Assembly: GCA_944385585.1 (NCBI GenBank)
Contig: CALWXU010000005.1
Location: forward strand, 1 to 46,651
Source of the DNA: an uncultured Flavonifractor sp.
Lineage (GTDB): Bacteria > Bacillota > Clostridia > Oscillospirales > Oscillospiraceae
Direction: 5' to 3'
Length of the DNA: 46,651 bases
Position numbers and translations under genes: made by a program. Shown here piece by piece: positions 36,865 to 44,877 of this stretch. The notes under the pieces were generated by a model. It was given only the letters and a program-made list of their open reading frames with translations, had not been told where the DNA came from and ran no database searches. The first letter of the stretch is position 1, and every line of letters begins with the position of its first letter.

Positions 36865-38208
36865 ATGATGAAGCGATCCACCGCGCTCCCCTGGGCGGGG
36901 GCCGGGCTGGGCCTGCTGGGTCTGAGTCTGCTGCCCGCCGGCTCCCTGTCCCTGGGCGGGCCGGCCGCCCACGCCGCCGTGTACCTCCTGCTGCTGGCCC
37001 TGGCGGGGCTGGCCGTGTGGCTGCTCTACCGGCAGGGGCTGGGGCAGGAGGAGCTGCTGGGCGCCCTGCTGCCTGTGGGCCTGGCCTTCTTCCTGCGGGC
37101 CATGCTGCTGGACTACCAGTCCGCCGACTACCAGATCTTCCTGTCCCAGTGGGCCCAGTCCTTCCGGGACAACGGCGGCTTTTCCGCCGTCAAGCTGCCC
37201 ATCGGCAACTACAACGCCCCCTATCTCTACTTCCTGGCCGCCATCTCCTACCTGCCCATCCCGGACCTGTACCTGATCAAGCTGTTCTCCATCCTCTTCG
37301 ACGTGGTGCTGGCCTGGGGCGGCTTCCGGCTGGTGCGGCACTTCTGCCCGGGGGACGGGAACCGCCCCCTGCTGTGCTTCTGCCTGCTCCTGCTGCTGCC
37401 CACGGTGGTGGCCAACGGCGCGTTCTGGGGCCAGTGCGACGCCCTCTACGGCGCCCTGGTGCTCCACGCCCTCTCCTCCGCCCTGGAGGGGCGGCCCTAT
37501 GCCTCCCTGGCCCTGCTGGGGGTGGCCTTCTCCTTTAAATTACAGACCGTCTTTGTCCTCCCCCTGTGGGGGGCGCTGGTGCTGCTCCGGCGGGTGCCGC
37601 TGCGCTCCCTGCTCTGCTTCCCCGCCGCCTACGCCGCCACCTGCGTGCCCGCCCTGCTGCTGGGCAAGCCCCTGGGGGACATCCTGGGGGTGTACTTCGG
37701 ACAGGCCACGGAGTATTCCGGCTACCTGAACCTGAACGCCCCCAACCTCTACGCCTTCCTCCCCTATGACGCCCAGGTGGACACCGCCCTGGCGGCCCGG
37801 CTGGGCATCGCCGCCGCCTTCGCCCTCTCTCTGGCGGTGGCGGCCGCGCTGTGGCTGCTCCGCCGCCGGGCGGACGACCGGGTGCTCCTCACCGCCGCCG
37901 TCCTGCTGGCCGTCGGGGTGCCCTTCCTCCTGCCCCACATGCACGAGCGGTACTTCTTCCTGGCCGATGTGCTCTCCCTGGCCTGGGCCTGCGCCGCCCC
38001 CGCCGCCCTCCCGGCGGCTCTGCTGGTGCAGCTGTCCTCCCTGGGCGCCTACGTGGTGGTCCTGCGGGAGGCCTATACCCGCATTATCTCCCTGAGGGGA
38101 GCGCTCTACCCCATGCTGTGCGAGGGGCTCCTCATGCTGGCGGCGCTGGTGTTCACCGCCGCCGCCTTTGCCTTCCAGCTCCTCCGCCGGAGGGCCGGAC
38201 AGAGATGA
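36865..38208 (+). CDS. Polytopic membrane protein, GT-C glycosyltransferase-like
   Basis: A 447-residue protein with about ten to twelve hydrophobic helices. An early extracytoplasmic loop contains DYQSADYQIFLSQWAQSFRDNGG, with acidic residues positioned as in lipid-sugar-dependent GT-C enzymes. A later PHMHERYFFLAD motif is common in prokaryotic mannosyl- or glucosyl-transferase-like proteins. Such enzymes move a sugar from a polyprenyl carrier to a wall polymer or protein. Acceptor unknown. ATG 36865 follows GAGGT by 8 nt and lies just after the rpoC hairpin. No glycan cluster surrounds it. Confidence 0.7.
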   Translation: MMKRSTALPWAGAGLGLLGLSLLPAGSLSLGGPAAHAAVYLLLLALAGLAVWLLYRQGLGQEELLGALLPVGLAFFLRAMLLDYQSADYQIFLSQWAQSFRDNGGFSAVKLPIGNYNAPYLYFLAAISYLPIPDLYLIKLFSILFDVVLAWGGFRLVRHFCPGDGNRPLLCFCLLLLLPTVVANGAFWGQCDALYGALVLHALSSALEGRPYASLALLGVAFSFKLQTVFVLPLWGALVLLRRVPLRSLLCFPAAYAATCVPALLLGKPLGDILGVYFGQATEYSGYLNLNAPNLYAFLPYDAQVDTALAARLGIAAAFALSLAVAAALWLLRRRADDRVLLTAAVLLAVGVPFLLPHMHERYFFLADVLSLAWACAAPAALPAALLVQLSSLGAYVVVLREAYTRIISLRGALYPMLCEGLLMLAALVFTAAAFAFQLLRRRAGQR

Positions 38209-38211
38209 CAA

Positions 38212-38246
38212 CAGCGCGCCCACCGCTGCAAGCGGTGGGCGCGCTG
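38212..38246. terminator. Perfect 16-bp hairpin between convergent genes
   Basis: Arms 38212-38227 and 38231-38246 match exactly with a 3-nt loop. No T-run is present on either side, so termination efficiency is doubtful although the position between two gene ends fits. Confidence 0.55.
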
Positions 38247-38265
38247 TGCTGTGCCGCATAGGATG

Positions 38266-39426
38266 TTATGTAGCGGAGGGCTCGGCCCCGTCCCGGGCGG
38301 CGCGGACGCCGAAGCCGTTGAGCTCCACGTCCCCATCCACGGGGATAAGCAGGTAGCTGCGCCCGTCGATGGTGCGCCGCTCCACCAGGTAGCTCTGCTC
38401 TGGGTCCACCGAGAGGGTGGCGGCGGCGGTCTTGAGCTCGAACCTCCCGCTGTCAATCAGGTTTGCCGGGCTGAGGGCCGCCCCCTGGCCAAACCGCTCC
38501 CCGCACTGCGCCAGGAAGGCGGACACCATGTCCTCCGCCACGCCGCTCTCCCTCAGGATGGCGCCCACCTCGCCGGGTGCGACGGTGAGGGGCTCCGGGT
38601 TCTTCTCCTCCTTGTGCCGCAGGATCCGCTCCCGCAGGCCCTCGTGGACGGCCTGGGCCACCTCCATGCTGCACGCCTCCCCCAGGGCCTCCGCCAGGGC
38701 CCCCTGGAAGGCCTCCCGCTGCTCGGCGGCGGACATGGGCGGCTCGGTGCGGAACACCGCGTCGATCACCTCCTGGTGGAGCTGATCTGGCTTGCGGGCG
38801 TAGAACAGGGCGTTATAGAGGTTGGCGGAGCGGTCGTCAAAGGCAGGGAAGAGGAAGCCCAGCTCCGGCTGGGCCACCACCTGGCAGGGGGTGCAGCTGT
38901 GGAACTCGTTGTCGCCGGAGAAGTAGCCCAGCTCCGGCTTGCCATCCTTCACCGGGCAGACGCAGCAGACGAAGTAGGAGAACACCGTGTCGGAGGCGTC
39001 GGCCTGCACCGTGTCGTCCTTGGCCCGGCGGGGCACGTCGTAGGCGTCGTGGGCCAGCAGGATGACGTAGTTGCTCTCCTCCAGCTCCAGGGCGCCGATG
39101 ATCGTCTCATAGAAGCGCTGCCGCAGGGCGGCGTCCTTCAGCTGGCAGTCCCGCAGGGCGGTGAGCAGCCGGTGCTCCTCGCTGTCCGCCACCTGCCGGG
39201 TGGAGAACACGATGTCCACCAGGTTCCGGCCCAGGGTGCCGGACAGGGCCTTTTTCAGCAGGCCCAGGTATTTCTCCGCCTCCTCCTCCGGCATGGTCCC
39301 CAGGGACGCGTCCAGGTAGGAGATGATCTCCCGGCTGCCGTTGACATAGCAGCCGTAGATGCGGCTGATGGCGCTCCTGTCCGGCCGGAACCGGCGGCGC
39401 AGCTCGCTGACTTCCTTCTGATTCAT
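38266..39426 (-). CDS. DUF4317 family protein
   Basis: A 386-residue protein matching the clostridial DUF4317 family: MNQKEVSELRRRFRPDRSAI at the start, then CYVNGSREIISYLDASLG and a central YFVCCVCPVKDGKPELGYF. Length is that of the family, and there is no signal peptide or membrane helix. Function is unknown; family members are cytosolic and widespread in gut Firmicutes. I start it at ATG 39426 with GAGGAAG upstream; the longer frame to 39480 has no ribosome site and crosses the promoter. CTGACA-17-TATAAT at 39469-39497 is its promoter. Confidence 0.85.
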   Translation of the reverse strand: MNQKEVSELRRRFRPDRSAISRIYGCYVNGSREIISYLDASLGTMPEEEAEKYLGLLKKALSGTLGRNLVDIVFSTRQVADSEEHRLLTALRDCQLKDAALRQRFYETIIGALELEESNYVILLAHDAYDVPRRAKDDTVQADASDTVFSYFVCCVCPVKDGKPELGYFSGDNEFHSCTPCQVVAQPELGFLFPAFDDRSANLYNALFYARKPDQLHQEVIDAVFRTEPPMSAAEQREAFQGALAEALGEACSMEVAQAVHEGLRERILRHKEEKNPEPLTVAPGEVGAILRESGVAEDMVSAFLAQCGERFGQGAALSPANLIDSGRFELKTAAATLSVDPEQSYLVERRTIDGRSYLLIPVDGDVELNGFGVRAARDGAEPSAT

Positions 39427-39468
39427 GATACTTCCTCGCTTTTCACTGTGGTTTGTCCAGCAGCCCCG

Positions 39469-39497
39469 ATTATAGCACATCTGTTCCCATTTGTCAG
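39469..39497 (-). promoter_or_regulatory. Promoter of the DUF4317 gene
   Basis: On the minus strand, CTGACA (39492-39497), a 17-nt spacer and a perfect TATAAT (39469-39474). Confidence 0.7.
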
Positions 39498-39592
39498 CCC
39501 TTCTTCCTCGACAGGCCCCTCCCCGATCCCGGAAAGTCCTTCAGCTTGTCCGCCATTGGGAGATATTTCCGGAAAAAACTCCGGCAAAGCGG

Positions 39593-39621
39593 TTGACGGA
39601 TTGGAAACAATGTGTTACAAT
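39593..39621 (+). promoter_or_regulatory. Promoter of the 96-residue gene, with TTACA repeats downstream
   Basis: TTGACG (39593-39598), a 17-nt spacer and TACAAT (39616-39621). Four TTACA words (39615, 39626, 39634, 39647) lie in and just after it, which may be an operator array. Confidence 0.6.
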
Positions 39622-39668
39622 TCGGTTACAGTATTACAGAATCGTTACAATCCTGGAAGGAGGCCGCA

Positions 39669-39959
39669 ATGGCAAACCAGAACATTCCCCTCACCTATAA
39701 GGGCCACCCCCTCCGCCGGAAGGACAGCCTGATCTACTATGGCAGCATGGCCCAGAAATACATCATCATGCTCCAGATTCTCTCCCAGAAGAAGGAGAAG
39801 GACATGGACGTGGCCACCAAGGTGTCCGTCCAGCTCCAGCTCACCGACCCCGACCTGAAGAGCCGGGACCGGGTGGTCAAGAAAACCGAGAAGGACAGCC
39901 TGTACGCCGCCATGGACGTGGCCTCCGTCTGGCTGGACCGGGCCCTGGCCAGCGCCTGA
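39669..39959 (+). CDS. Small conserved-looking protein, unknown
   Basis: A 96-residue soluble protein with the segments YKGHPLRRKDSLIYYGSMAQKYIIMLQIL and a Lys-rich C-terminal half (LKSRDRVVKKTEKDSLYAAMDVASVWLDRAL) that looks helical. No family is recognised. ATG 39669 follows GGAAGGAGG by 5 nt and a good promoter lies upstream, so it is very likely expressed. The NlpC/P60 gene follows 73 nt downstream on the same strand with no terminator between, and the two may share a transcript. Confidence 0.75.
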   Translation: MANQNIPLTYKGHPLRRKDSLIYYGSMAQKYIIMLQILSQKKEKDMDVATKVSVQLQLTDPDLKSRDRVVKKTEKDSLYAAMDVASVWLDRALASA

Positions 39960-40032
39960 GCCCGCTGCCGTACCGAAGAGAAGCAAAGCCCCGCTCCGGC
40001 GGGTATCCTTTTGAAAGTGGAGGAATCTACCG

Positions 40033-40944
40033 ATGATAAAGCCTTCCAAGCTGCTGCGCACCGCACTGCTCACCGCCGCCCTCTCCACCGTCTGTGTGGT
40101 CACCGCCTCCGCCGCCAGTGTGGGCGTGGGCACCGTCAATGCCGACGCACTCCGCCTTCGGGACGAGGCCAGCACCGAGGCCACCATCCTGGCCACTGCC
40201 GCTAAGGGCGACACCGTGGTGGTGCTGGAGGAGGCCGGCGACGGCTGGTACAAGGTGGATTATCAGTCCGTGGAGGGCTATATGTCCGGCGAGTACCTGG
40301 ATGTGGCCACCAAGGCGGATGTGACCATCGGCTACGGCCTGGTCCAGGCCGACGGCTCCACCCTGAACGTGCGCAGCGGTGCCGGCACCGATTATGACAA
40401 GGTCGCCACCCTCAGCGACGGCGCGGTGGTCACCATCGTGGGCGTCGACAACGGCTGGTACAAGATCACCACCTCCGGCGGCACCACCGGCTATGTCAGC
40501 AGCGATTACATGGTCACCTGCAAGGACTCCGCCGGCTCCCGGGGCGACGGCACCGCCGTGGCCGCCAGCAGCGGCCTGGGCCAGCAGGTGGTGGACTACG
40601 CCAAGCAGTATCTGGGCACCCCCTACGTCTACGGCGGCAACGGCCCCAACAGCTTTGACTGCTCCGGCTACACCAGCTATGTGTACCGCCACTTCGGCTA
40701 CACCCTGAACCGCACCGCCTCCGGCCAGCTCTCCAACGGCACCTCGGTGTCCAAGAGCGAGCTGCAGCCCGGCGACCTGGTGTTCTTCCGCTACAACACC
40801 TCCAAGGCCGCCTCCCACGTGGGCATCTACATCGGCGGCGGGCAGTTCATCCACGCCTCCACCAATACATACACCGTCAAGATCGATACCCTGACCAGCG
40901 GCCACTACGCCAACGTCTACGTGGGTGCCCGCCGCCTCTTCTGA
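40033..40944 (+). CDS. Secreted SH3-NlpC/P60 peptidoglycan endopeptidase
   Basis: A 303-residue precursor. A signal peptide fills about 1-28 (ALLTAALSTVCVVTASA). Two bacterial SH3 domains lie at about 31-90 and 98-162, each ending in a GY-S-Y-L/M motif. The NlpC/P60 domain fills about 182-303, with catalytic Cys210 (FDCSGYTSYVY), His262 (SHVGIYIG) and His274 (QFIHAS). The family cleaves gamma-D-Glu-meso-DAP bonds in wall stem peptides and acts outside the membrane. ATG 40033 is preceded by GTGGAGGAATC. Strong terminator downstream. Wall turnover or cell separation is the likely role. Confidence 0.93.
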   Translation: MIKPSKLLRTALLTAALSTVCVVTASAASVGVGTVNADALRLRDEASTEATILATAAKGDTVVVLEEAGDGWYKVDYQSVEGYMSGEYLDVATKADVTIGYGLVQADGSTLNVRSGAGTDYDKVATLSDGAVVTIVGVDNGWYKITTSGGTTGYVSSDYMVTCKDSAGSRGDGTAVAASSGLGQQVVDYAKQYLGTPYVYGGNGPNSFDCSGYTSYVYRHFGYTLNRTASGQLSNGTSVSKSELQPGDLVFFRYNTSKAASHVGIYIGGGQFIHASTNTYTVKIDTLTSGHYANVYVGARRLF

Positions 40945-40984
40945 GCGTCGATTTAGCGGGTCCTTTCCCCTGAACCCCTGTTTT

Positions 40985-41067
40985 CCCGCATGCTGCGGGA
41001 CACCCCTTGGGGTGTGTTTGGAACGCCTGTCTATCCGCCGTTCCAGGTACACCCCAGGGGGTTTTTT
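40985..41067 (+). terminator. Terminator of the NlpC/P60 gene
   Basis: A small CCCGCA/TGCGGG hairpin (40985-40999) is followed by a long stem (about 41003-41024 with 41041-41061, one internal bulge) and TTTTTT (41062-41067). Confidence 0.82.
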
Positions 41068-41430
41068 GTACGGAGCCGCCGGCAGGGACAGGTACGGTAT
41101 TTGTACAGAAAACCGCCTGATTTGTGGATTCTGCCAGAAAATCTATGCCTTATTAGGATTCTTGCCGTTTTCTCAACATAAGCCGTATGGCGGAAGGGGT
41201 TTATTTCTCTGTGAAATTCCGCCATGAGAAGTGCCGCTTCCGAGGCGCACCCCGCAGGGGCCTCTCTTGCACCTGGGAATGATGGATTTTCATTAGAGCC
41301 CCTGCGGCTGCGGCCGCAGGGGCTCTGCAAGCCCTCCTTGGAACAGCCTGCACATTGTAAACGCTTGATTCTGAAATGCAAATTCACGCGAGAAGCCCCT
41401 CGACAAATCGGCAATTATGAGGGCCATATT
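41068..41430. other. Gene-free stretch with inverted repeats
   Basis: No gene with a ribosome site is evident on either strand. Visible are ATGGCGG...CCGCCAT (about 41189-41225) and a strong GAGCCCCTGCGGC/GCCGCAGGGGCTC hairpin (about 41301-41329). The left half is more AT-rich than the rest of the window. It could be a relic of a mobile element; nothing here proves that. Confidence 0.35.
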
Positions 41431-44400
41431 TTACTGGCTGGCTTCCCTAGCATAGGTTTTACGCCGCTTGTGCCTCATGCGGCGTATCCCCCGGAGAGCG
41501 GCCGCTGAAACCAGCAGGCAGCCTATTCCGACGGCAGTCCATGCACGGAAGCTGCTGGGTCGTTCCGTCACGCAGAAGGTGATCTCCTCGGCCTGACTGG
41601 TGAGCAGCAGGTATCGTCCGTCGATTGTAAAATCCGCCTGTGACCAGCCATTTTCCTCCTGCACCCATAGTGCCCAGCGTTTGCCGGAATCCGGCAGGCG
41701 GTAGTGTACCGTGTAGGACACCTGCTCCAGATCCGGGTCGTCCACTGTGACGGTATAAGCAGTGCCGGAGTGCGTTTGTCCCCGGTCGTCGCTCCAGGTC
41801 ACGTCCTCTTTCGTGTGGGCGACCTCCGCCCGGCTGCTGAAGCTGCCGTCCACCAGGATTTCCGGAAGTTCTCCTCCATCGGTCAGGGCGGAGGCATATG
41901 GCGTGTACTCCGCCTCCAGGGTCTGGCTGGCGGTCAGGTGAGTATAGTCCAGCTCCGGCCAGGACGCGGAATATCCTTTTTTCGCGGGGATCTCCGGCAG
42001 GGATTCGATTCCCTCCCCGTACTGGAAGGGGATCACGGCCACAGTGACGCCATCGGCTACAAAGGTCAGCTCCAGCCGGGAAAACAGCTCCGGCACGCCC
42101 TCCGTGCTGCACAGGGCGTCAAAATCCACCGGCTCCCCCCTCCCGGCGTAGCTGATGCCGTCCAGCGCACCCAGGCTCTCGCTGGTAAAGGTGTTGCCGG
42201 ATATGGTGCCGCCGCTGTCTACGTCTCCCGCCACGGCGCCCAGATAGGCGGAGCCCTCGTCGATGGTCACCAGGGTATGGCAGTTCACCAGGGTGGCCCC
42301 CAGGCCTGCCACGCCGCCCACATAGTCCCCGCCGGACAGGCGGCACTTGCTCCAGCTGTCCCGGATGCTGCCCCAGGAGGCGCCGGCAATGCCTCCCACA
42401 TAGTCGCCGTTGCTGCTGGAGACAGTGCCGTAATTCTCGCAGCTTCCGACCCGCCCCAGATCCATCAGGCCCACAATGCCGCCGGCGCAGTCCTGTTTGC
42501 CGGTGATCTCTCCCGTATTGATGCAGGAGGCCACCACGGCCTTGGTCTGATACCGGAAGTCCAGGGAGCGGTCACCCTCCTGGATCAGGTCGTCCTCCGG
42601 GTCAAAGTCGTACTCAATGGCCATGGAGCCCACGATCCCGGCCACATTGACATCGCCCTCCACCGTCCCGTCATTCCGGGCGTCGGACAGATACCCCGTA
42701 TCTGTGGCTTCAGGCGCTTCATCCGACACATCCTCAAACCGGCTCTCAGTCTCCGTGTCAGAGCCATCCAGAATATCCCGCAGCAGACTGGTGATCACAC
42801 CGAACTGTTCGTTGATGGCGTCCAGATCGTCCAGCAGGATGTCCGTGCTGGTGGACACGGAATCCCGCAGGGCATCCCCGTCGTCCAGCAGTCCGGAGAA
42901 GATGTCTCCCAGGGCGTCCCCCTGCGCCTGGATCTCACTGCTGATTGGGTGGATGGAAATGGTTGGCATTTCGGCCAATTCGTACAGCACATCGTAGAGA
43001 TCCTCACTGAGATCTGAGGCCAGAGAGGCCAGCTTCTCCATGGTATCTCCGGCGTTTTGCAGTTCATCCAAGGTATCTCCGGCCTGCTCCAGCAGCTCCC
43101 GCAGCTGTCTGATGGCGTATTCACCGCCGGAAATGGCGTTGGACAGTGCATCCAGGGCAGAGGCAAGGCGCTCACCGGCAGTCTCTGCCTCCTGCCGGGC
43201 GGCCCCCCACTCTTCCGGGTGGACCGTAGGCAGCACGAGCCTTGCCACGGCGGTGCCCAGTGCCTGCGCAGCAGCCTTTGCCTGCTCCAGACTGCCGCGT
43301 ACTGCGGACAGCGCAGACTCTATGGCGGCGATTTCCTCGCCGCTCATATCCGCCCCGCCAATCTGCAGCCATAATTCCACAGCCCGTATGACCGCGCCAG
43401 ACGCCTCTGCGAGGGAGTCCATGACCTGGACAGCCGCGTCTGTGACTGCCTGAACAGCCTCCGCTGCATGCTCCGGCTTTCCCAGTACATTCCGCAGGTG
43501 GGTCAGGGACGCTCTAAGGTGCTCCACAGCGTCCCGGCCGCGCCGGGCGGCGGCGCCCAGGTCTCCCATGGCATCCTCAACCTGCTCTGCCACACCGGGG
43601 GCCAGGTCGCCGGCCTCCCGGGCCTCGTCCAACACGTCATTCATCTGGCCGGACAGCTCCTCCATCAGCCCCATTGCATCTGCGGCGTCGTCCAGGATGG
43701 GGGTCAGCTCGTCGATGAGCCAGGAGATCCGGGCGGACACATCATTGATTTCGCCGATGTTCTCATTGGCCCAGTCTGTGGTGTCGTCCATCAGATCGCC
43801 GATGGCCTCCCGGGCCTCTCCCGCCCGGTCGGAGATGGCCTGCATCCGCGCCGATATCTCGTCGGAGGAGCCGCGGGCGCTGTCCCCCGTCTGTTCAATG
43901 AGGCCCCGCAGCACATCCAGTTCATCCAGCAGGTCGCCGACCTGCCCCTCATTGTAGAGCAGACGGACCTCCGGCACCAGCTGTCCGGCGATGCCGCCCA
44001 CATCCTTCCGGCCCAGAATCGTCCCGGAATTGGTACAGCCACTCAGATAACCGGACTGCCGGCCCACGATGCCGCCGATGTTGTACCCCACATGGGCGTA
44101 CCCCACCGCTCCGGTGTTGACGCAGCCCTGCAGGATGCCGGAGGAAAACCCGGTGATGCCGCCGATGTCGGTACACACCGGCACATTCTCCGCGGCGTTG
44201 AGCTGCTCCTGATTCCAATTGTCCAGGTTCAGCTCCGCGTCCACCTCCGTGGTGTTGATGCTGCCGCTGTTGGCACACTGGACGATGGAGCCGTAGTTCT
44301 GCCCGGCAATGCCGCCCACATAGTGCTCCCCGGTGACAGAGCCGGAGAAGGAGCAGTTGATGAGCCGCCCCTGGGCCTCGTTGATGCCCGCAATTCCGCC

Positions 44401-44877
44401 GATGCTGTCCACCCCGCTGACCGTCCCGGAAAACGAGCAGTTGGTGATGGCACCCTGATTTTCCCCCGCCAGGCCCCCCAGGGTGTTCTTGCGGTCGGTG
44501 GGGGAGATGGCGCCGGAGACGTGGAGATCCCGCACGGCGCCGCTGGGCTGTATGTACCGGAACAGGCCCCGCACATTGCCGCTGCCGGTGATGGACAGCC
44601 CGGATATGGTGTGGCCCTGCCCCACGAAGGTGCCGCCAAAGGTGGGGATTGATGCAAAGTCCATGCCGGTCAGGTCAATATCCGCCTCCAGATAGACGGT
44701 TTTTCCCTGAGACCAGCTGTCCAGGGTGCAGTTTTGGGAGAGCTGCACCAGATCCTCCGCCGTGCGGAGGTAGACCACATCGGCGCTCCCGGCCGCCAGG
44801 GCGGCGGGGGCTATGGGGGAGAGGAGCAGAACCGCCGCCAGAAGGAGGCTCAGGAGCTTACTGATTTTCCGTTTCAT
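41431..44877 (-). CDS. Large surface protein: two GLUG-type lobes around a long helical region, C-terminal membrane anchor
   Basis: A 1148-residue precursor with a signal peptide (about 1-29). A first GLUG-like beta-helix lobe spans about 30-300, with repeated GGIAG, GGIVG and NSG/NTG units. A long helical, coiled-coil-like region of about 400 residues follows, rich in Ala, Glu, Leu and Asp. A second GLUG lobe (about 720-900) leads to a Listeria-Bacteroides-repeat-like beta domain (IPFQYGEGIESLPEIPAKKGYSA). One membrane helix and a basic tail (RRMRHKRRKTYA) end it. GLUG repeats occur in adhesins and proteases; no peptidase motif is seen. Its ATG overlaps the MMPL gene end by 20 nt, so the two are coupled. 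Confidence 0.85.
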   Translation of the reverse strand: MKRKISKLLSLLLAAVLLLSPIAPAALAAGSADVVYLRTAEDLVQLSQNCTLDSWSQGKTVYLEADIDLTGMDFASIPTFGGTFVGQGHTISGLSITGSGNVRGLFRYIQPSGAVRDLHVSGAISPTDRKNTLGGLAGENQGAITNCSFSGTVSGVDSIGGIAGINEAQGRLINCSFSGSVTGEHYVGGIAGQNYGSIVQCANSGSINTTEVDAELNLDNWNQEQLNAAENVPVCTDIGGITGFSSGILQGCVNTGAVGYAHVGYNIGGIVGRQSGYLSGCTNSGTILGRKDVGGIAGQLVPEVRLLYNEGQVGDLLDELDVLRGLIEQTGDSARGSSDEISARMQAISDRAGEAREAIGDLMDDTTDWANENIGEINDVSARISWLIDELTPILDDAADAMGLMEELSGQMNDVLDEAREAGDLAPGVAEQVEDAMGDLGAAARRGRDAVEHLRASLTHLRNVLGKPEHAAEAVQAVTDAAVQVMDSLAEASGAVIRAVELWLQIGGADMSGEEIAAIESALSAVRGSLEQAKAAAQALGTAVARLVLPTVHPEEWGAARQEAETAGERLASALDALSNAISGGEYAIRQLRELLEQAGDTLDELQNAGDTMEKLASLASDLSEDLYDVLYELAEMPTISIHPISSEIQAQGDALGDIFSGLLDDGDALRDSVSTSTDILLDDLDAINEQFGVITSLLRDILDGSDTETESRFEDVSDEAPEATDTGYLSDARNDGTVEGDVNVAGIVGSMAIEYDFDPEDDLIQEGDRSLDFRYQTKAVVASCINTGEITGKQDCAGGIVGLMDLGRVGSCENYGTVSSSNGDYVGGIAGASWGSIRDSWSKCRLSGGDYVGGVAGLGATLVNCHTLVTIDEGSAYLGAVAGDVDSGGTISGNTFTSESLGALDGISYAGRGEPVDFDALCSTEGVPELFSRLELTFVADGVTVAVIPFQYGEGIESLPEIPAKKGYSASWPELDYTHLTASQTLEAEYTPYASALTDGGELPEILVDGSFSSRAEVAHTKEDVTWSDDRGQTHSGTAYTVTVDDPDLEQVSYTVHYRLPDSGKRWALWVQEENGWSQADFTIDGRYLLLTSQAEEITFCVTERPSSFRAWTAVGIGCLLVSAAALRGIRRMRHKRRKTYAREASQ

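Noticed and set aside
41031..41414. Minus-strand 127-codon frame in the same spacer
   Set aside because: Arg/Cys-rich composition, overlaps the NlpC/P60 terminator, and has no ribosome site.
41224..41508. Plus-strand 94-codon frame in the spacer before the GLUG gene
   Set aside because: No ribosome site, overlaps the 3' end of the GLUG gene, and shows no recognisable protein features.
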